This document shows, in pieces, positions 6,122 through 8,675 of a stretch of 8,675 bases of DNA (position 1 is the stretch's first letter; each line of letters opens with the position of its first letter). The notes below the pieces were generated by a model. That model saw only the letters and a list, made by a program, of their open reading frames with translations. It made no database searches and was not told where the DNA came from. Source of the DNA: Phycisphaerae bacterium (GTDB taxonomy: Bacteria > Planctomycetota > Phycisphaerae > UBA1845 > Fen-1342); the NCBI GenBank assembly GCA_026984555.1, contig JALSRY010000611.1, forward strand, positions 1-8,675, read 5' to 3'. Made by a program: the position numbers and the translations under genes.

Positions 6122-7660
6122 ATGGAAGTCGTTCTGGACGGCCACGGCCTGACCATCGAGCAGATCGCCGCGGTGGCACGCGACGGAGCCAGCGTGCGCG
6201 TCGCCGAACACGCCCGCGAGCATATCCGCGCCTCCCGCGCGTTTCTCGAACAATGCGTGACCGAGGGGATCGCGATTTACGGCGTCACGACCGGCATCGG
6301 CGAGTTCGCCCGCATCCGCATCTCGCCCGAGCAGAGCGCCGAGCTCTCGCGACGCATCATCTACAGCCATTCCGCCGCCACCGGCGACCCCCAGCCCCCC
6401 GATGTCGTCCGCGCTGGAATGCTCCTGCGGGCCAACACGCTCGCCAAGGGCTATTCCGGCGTGCGCGAAAAACTGATCGATACCGTCATCGCGATGATCA
6501 ACAAGGGCGTGATCCCCTACGTGCAGGAAAAAGGTTCGCTGGGCGTCAGCGGTGATCTCTCTCCGCTTTCGCAGTTCGCCGAAGTCGCCATCGGCGAAGG
6601 TCGGGCGTTCTACAAAGGCGAGTTGCTCAGCGGCGCCGAAGCCATGAAACGCGCCGGCGTCGAACCGACCGACCTCACGTACAAAGAAGGACTCGGCCTC
6701 ATCAACGGATCGCAAATGATGACCGGCGGCGCGGCCCTGCTGGTGTACGACGCCGAACGTGTCCTCAAGAACGCCATGATCGCCGCCGCCATGATGCTCG
6801 ACGCGCTCCGGGCGGTGGTCGGGCCGTTCCAGCCGGCGGTGCATCGCGTCCGCCCCCATCGGGGTCAGGCCGCCGTCGCCGCCAACCTGCTGCGCCTCTT
6901 CGCCGACAGCGAGATCATGAAGGACAAGACCGGCAAGGTACAGGACGGCTACAGCATGCGCTGCACGCCACAAGTCATCGGCCCGTCGCTCGACACGCTC
7001 GAATACGCGCGCGGCGTGATCACGACCGAAGCGAACTCGGCGGCGGACAACCCGCTGTTCTTCGCCGACGAGGGCGCCTACTACGCCGCCGGCAATTTCC
7101 ACGGCCAGGGCGTCGGGCTCGCGATGGACTACCTCTGCATCGCCATGTCCGAGATCGCCAACCTCGCCGAGCGCCACATCAACCGCATGCTCAACCCGGC
7201 GTTGTCGGGGTTGCCCGATTTTCTCGTCGAGGGCAAGGGACTCAACTCGGGGCTGATGGTCGCGCAGTACACCGCCGCCGCGCTCGTCTCGGAAAACAAG
7301 GTCTTGTCGCACCCCGCCAGCGTCGACTCGATCAGCGTCTCCGCCGACCAGGAAGACCACGTCAGCATGGGGCCCATCGCCGTGCGCAAGTGCACCGAGA
7401 TCCTCCGCAACGTCCGCACCGTGCTGGCGATCGAGATGATGGCCGCCGCCCAGGCGTATGAGTTCTACGACGGCAAACAACCCGGCCGCGGCTCGAAAAT
7501 CGCCTATGACATCATCCGCCGCGCTGTGCCGCCCCTCGTCGACGACCGCGTGCTCTACCCCGACATCGAGGCGATTCGACACCTGATCGAGTCCAACGAG
7601 ATCCTCGACGCGGTCGAGGCGGAGATCGGCCCGCTCGATACGGCCCGCGCCGACACATGA
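6122..7660 (+). CDS. MIO-type aromatic/histidine ammonia-lyase family enzyme with a Val-Ser-Gly triad
   Basis: The 512-residue length is close to that of histidine ammonia-lyase (HutH, about 510). Family enzymes remove ammonia from, or shift the amino group of, histidine, tyrosine or phenylalanine through an MIO electrophile made from an internal Ala-Ser-Gly. Residues equivalent to the Pseudomonas putida HutH active site are present: Tyr53 (YGVTTGIG), His83 (YSHSAA), Ser143, Asn195 (LINGSQ), Tyr277 and Arg280 (DGYSMRC), Phe326 (GNFHGQ) and Glu411 (QEDHVSMG). The numbering is identical to HutH up to Asn195 and then shifts by three. The triad reads Val142-Ser143-Gly144, not Ala-Ser-Gly. Glu411 favours a HutH-like substrate site, whereas YGVTTG, SHSA and NTLAKG recall bacterial tyrosine aminomutases, so the substrate is open. 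No hut genes are adjacent. The start at 6122 rests on the AAAGGA site and on the promoter covering the earlier ATG at 6011; the 37 residues between lack family similarity. The enzyme should be a cytoplasmic tetramer, as in the family. Confidence 0.93.
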   Translation: MEVVLDGHGLTIEQIAAVARDGASVRVAEHAREHIRASRAFLEQCVTEGIAIYGVTTGIGEFARIRISPEQSAELSRRIIYSHSAATGDPQPPDVVRAGMLLRANTLAKGYSGVREKLIDTVIAMINKGVIPYVQEKGSLGVSGDLSPLSQFAEVAIGEGRAFYKGELLSGAEAMKRAGVEPTDLTYKEGLGLINGSQMMTGGAALLVYDAERVLKNAMIAAAMMLDALRAVVGPFQPAVHRVRPHRGQAAVAANLLRLFADSEIMKDKTGKVQDGYSMRCTPQVIGPSLDTLEYARGVITTEANSAADNPLFFADEGAYYAAGNFHGQGVGLAMDYLCIAMSEIANLAERHINRMLNPALSGLPDFLVEGKGLNSGLMVAQYTAAALVSENKVLSHPASVDSISVSADQEDHVSMGPIAVRKCTEILRNVRTVLAIEMMAAAQAYEFYDGKQPGRGSKIAYDIIRRAVPPLVDDRVLYPDIEAIRHLIESNEILDAVEAEIGPLDTARADT

Positions 7661-7734
7661 AATCCGCGATCCGCCAGGCTGACTCCGTGCACTGGAACCG
7701 CCCCCGTCACGCCGCTACCCTGCGCTGTCGATGG

Positions 7735-7772
7735 GGTGCCGCGCGCAGCACCACCGCGCTGCGCCGGGCACC
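7735..7772 (+). other. Long imperfect stem-loop after the lyase gene
   Basis: GGTGCC (7735-7740) pairs with GGCACC (7767-7772). Inside, after a 2x2 mismatch, GCGCAGC (7743-7749) pairs with GCTGCGC (7758-7764) around an 8-base loop. This gives 13 base pairs in 38 bases, about 75 bases after the lyase stop. There is no U-tract, so it may be a processing or stability element, a non-canonical terminator or part of a leader. Confidence 0.4.
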
Positions 7773-7799
7773 ACACCGCCGATGAAACTCGCGTGAACC

Positions 7800-7817
7800 C
7801 GTGGCGGCAACGCCACG
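7800..7817 (+). promoter_or_regulatory. GNRA-tetraloop hairpin before the tRNA-binding protein gene
   Basis: CGTGGCG (7800-7806) and CGCCACG (7811-7817) form a perfect 7-bp stem closed by a GCAA tetraloop, a very stable RNA motif. It ends about 10 bases before the GGAG ribosome binding site (7828-7831). The position suits translational control or autoregulation of an RNA-binding protein, but that is inference. Confidence 0.42.
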
Positions 7818-7835
7818 ACCGGACGATGGAGACCC

Positions 7836-8186
7836 ATGATGGCAGACGCTCCGCAATCACTCATCGCGTTCGACGATTTCCTCAAGCTCGACCTCCGGGT
7901 CGCCACGATCACCCAGGCCGAGGAACATCCCGCCGCCGACAAACTGCTCGTGCTTCAAGTCGATCTCGGCGACCAACAGCGGCAAATCATCGCCGGCATC
8001 AAGGGCTACTACGAGCCGGCGGCACTGGTCGGCAAACAAATCGTCGTCGTCGCGAACCTGCCCCCACGCAAAATGCGCGGCTTGGAAAGCCAGGGAATGC
8101 TCCTGGCCGCCTGCACCGACGATCGGCAAACACTCGCCCTGCTGACGCTCGACCGCCCAATCCCCGCCGGCACACGCGTTTCGTGA
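7836..8186 (+). CDS. Stand-alone tRNA-binding protein, methionyl-tRNA synthetase beta/C-terminal domain type
   Basis: The 116 residues form one OB-fold tRNA-binding domain of the kind found at the C-terminus of bacterial methionyl-tRNA synthetase, in stand-alone Trbp111 and in CsaA. Diagnostic stretches are FDDFLKLDLRVATI (12-25), HPAADKLLVLQVDLG (31-45), IIAGIKGYY (51-59) and VANLPPRKMRGLESQGMLLA (72-91). The PRKMRG..S.GM pattern points to the MetG beta type rather than CsaA. It should bind tRNA in the cytoplasm without strict sequence preference, perhaps in trans with a MetRS lacking this domain. There are two adjacent ATG codons, at 7836 and 7839. GGAG at 7828-7831 is 4 bases from the first and 7 from the second, so translation may start at 7839. 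Annotators may label it metG subunit beta; I leave the symbol empty because the synthetase itself is not in view. Confidence 0.92.
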   Translation: MMADAPQSLIAFDDFLKLDLRVATITQAEEHPAADKLLVLQVDLGDQQRQIIAGIKGYYEPAALVGKQIVVVANLPPRKMRGLESQGMLLAACTDDRQTLALLTLDRPIPAGTRVS

Positions 8187-8250
8187 TCCGAAACCAGGCC
8201 GCGCCACCGCCGAGCCCCAGGATCAACTCGGCCGTCGGCCGGTCTCCGGC
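8187..8250. terminator. Possible two-way termination region between convergent genes
   Basis: The 64 bases between the convergent stops hold two perfect stems: GCCGAG (8209-8214) with CTCGGC (8227-8232) and a 12-base loop, and GCCGG (8238-8242) with CCGGC (8246-8250) and a 3-base loop. The second touches the aroB stop codon. Neither has a U-tract on either strand, so a terminator role rests on position alone. Confidence 0.3.
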
Positions 8251-8675
8251 TCAAGGATTGATCGCCTCCAGACCCGCCGCAAGCTCTGTCGGCGTAACGT
8301 CGTGTACCACCACCGGCTCGCCCGTCGCGCCGACCAGCACATAGTGCACCGCGCCGCTCCGCGCTTTCTTGTCCATCCGACAAACTTCCTCCACGCGCTC
8401 CGCACCGAGGCGTTGCGGCAAGCGCGTCGGCAGACCCAGCGTGCCGATCAGCGCGGCGATCCGACGGGCGTCCTCGTCGGCCAGCAGCCCCCGCCGCACC
8501 GCGATCTCGTTCTCCGCCAGAATGCCCAGCGCCACGCACTCCCCGTGCCGGAGGGCATACCCGAGCAGGTGCTCGATGGCGTGGCCGATCGTGTGCCCGT
8601 AGTTGAGGATCATCCGCAGATCGTCCTCGCGTTCATCGCGGGCCACCACGTCGGCCTTGATCTCGCAATTGCGAG
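8251..8675 (-). CDS. aroB: 3-dehydroquinate synthase, C-terminal 140 residues (5' end outside window)
   Basis: The enzyme converts DAHP to 3-dehydroquinate, the second step of the shikimate pathway, using NAD and a divalent metal. The visible part starts inside the helical C-terminal domain with RNCEIKADVVARDE, followed by the signature LNYGHTIGHAIE and RHGECVALG. By comparison with the Aspergillus AROM enzyme, the first histidine of GHTIGH and the one in RHGEC, 16 residues apart as expected, are metal ligands, and the second histidine of GHTIGH is an active-site residue. The third metal ligand and the NAD-binding domain lie upstream, beyond the window. The C-terminus at the TGA (8251-8253) gives a normal-looking end. 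The gene is convergent with the tRNA-binding protein gene. An internal GTG at 8647 is not the start, because family similarity continues to the window edge. Confidence 0.95.
   Translation of the reverse strand, partial: RNCEIKADVVARDEREDDLRMILNYGHTIGHAIEHLLGYALRHGECVALGILAENEIAVRRGLLADEDARRIAALIGTLGLPTRLPQRLGAERVEEVCRMDKKARSGAVHYVLVGATGEPVVVHDVTPTELAAGLEAINP

Larger units (their letters stand above)
7661..7835. other. Hairpin-rich gap between the lyase and tRNA-binding protein genes
   Basis: These 175 bases lie between two genes on the same strand. No promoter with a clear -10 is seen, so the downstream gene may be read from the lyase promoter. The gap contains two separate stem-loops, annotated individually, and no convincing gene. 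Confidence 0.5.

Noticed and set aside
5993..7582. A 529-codon open frame on the minus strand across the lyase gene
   Set aside because: The opposite strand encodes a well-conserved ammonia-lyase with catalytic motifs; the His/Asp/Arg-rich antisense frame is a by-product of codon bias.
7736..8344. A 202-codon plus-strand frame across the tRNA-binding protein gene
   Set aside because: It overlaps a clearly conserved gene in another frame, is Arg/Pro/Ala-rich and has no motifs.
1..8675. CRISPR arrays, insertion sequences, attachment sites, tRNA or rRNA genes
   Set aside because: No regularly spaced repeats, terminal inverted repeats, transposase motifs or tRNA-like cloverleaf sequences were seen on either strand.

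Overview
The window is GC-rich throughout and most likely comes from the chromosome of a member of the Planctomycetota. This is an inference from the secreted and membrane-anchored proteins on the left, the codon use and the gene mix; no rRNA or other marker gene is present to confirm it. It holds six protein genes, two cut by the window edges. I see no tRNA, rRNA, CRISPR array, insertion sequence or phage gene.

Left part, all on the minus strand and read from right to left: a 440-residue protein (4496-5818) joining a DUF6398-like N-terminus to a plasmid pRiA4b ORF-3-like domain; a 932-residue secreted multidomain beta-sandwich/TIM-barrel-like protein (1563-4361), possibly a diverged carbohydrate-active protein; and the first 440 residues of a membrane-anchored SurA/PpiD-like folding factor (1-1320). 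Gaps of 134 and 242 bases separate them, so they need not form one operon.

Right part: a 303-base divergent region (5819-6121) has a perfect TATAAT on each strand. The rightward promoter has an extended -10 and drives a 512-residue MIO-type aromatic/histidine ammonia-lyase-like enzyme (6122-7660). All the histidine ammonia-lyase catalytic residues I can place are present, but the cofactor-forming triad reads Val-Ser-Gly instead of Ala-Ser-Gly. It is followed on the same strand, after a gap rich in RNA hairpins, by a small stand-alone tRNA-binding protein of the methionyl-tRNA synthetase beta type (7836-8186). The C-terminal 140 residues of 3-dehydroquinate synthase (aroB) run convergently from the right edge.

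No hut-pathway genes adjoin the lyase, so histidine breakdown is not supported by context. The aroB neighbour touches aromatic amino-acid metabolism but is on the opposite strand and may be a coincidence. The most interesting observation is the Val-Ser-Gly triad in an otherwise intact active site, with a strong hairpin in that gene's predicted 5' leader as a second point of interest.
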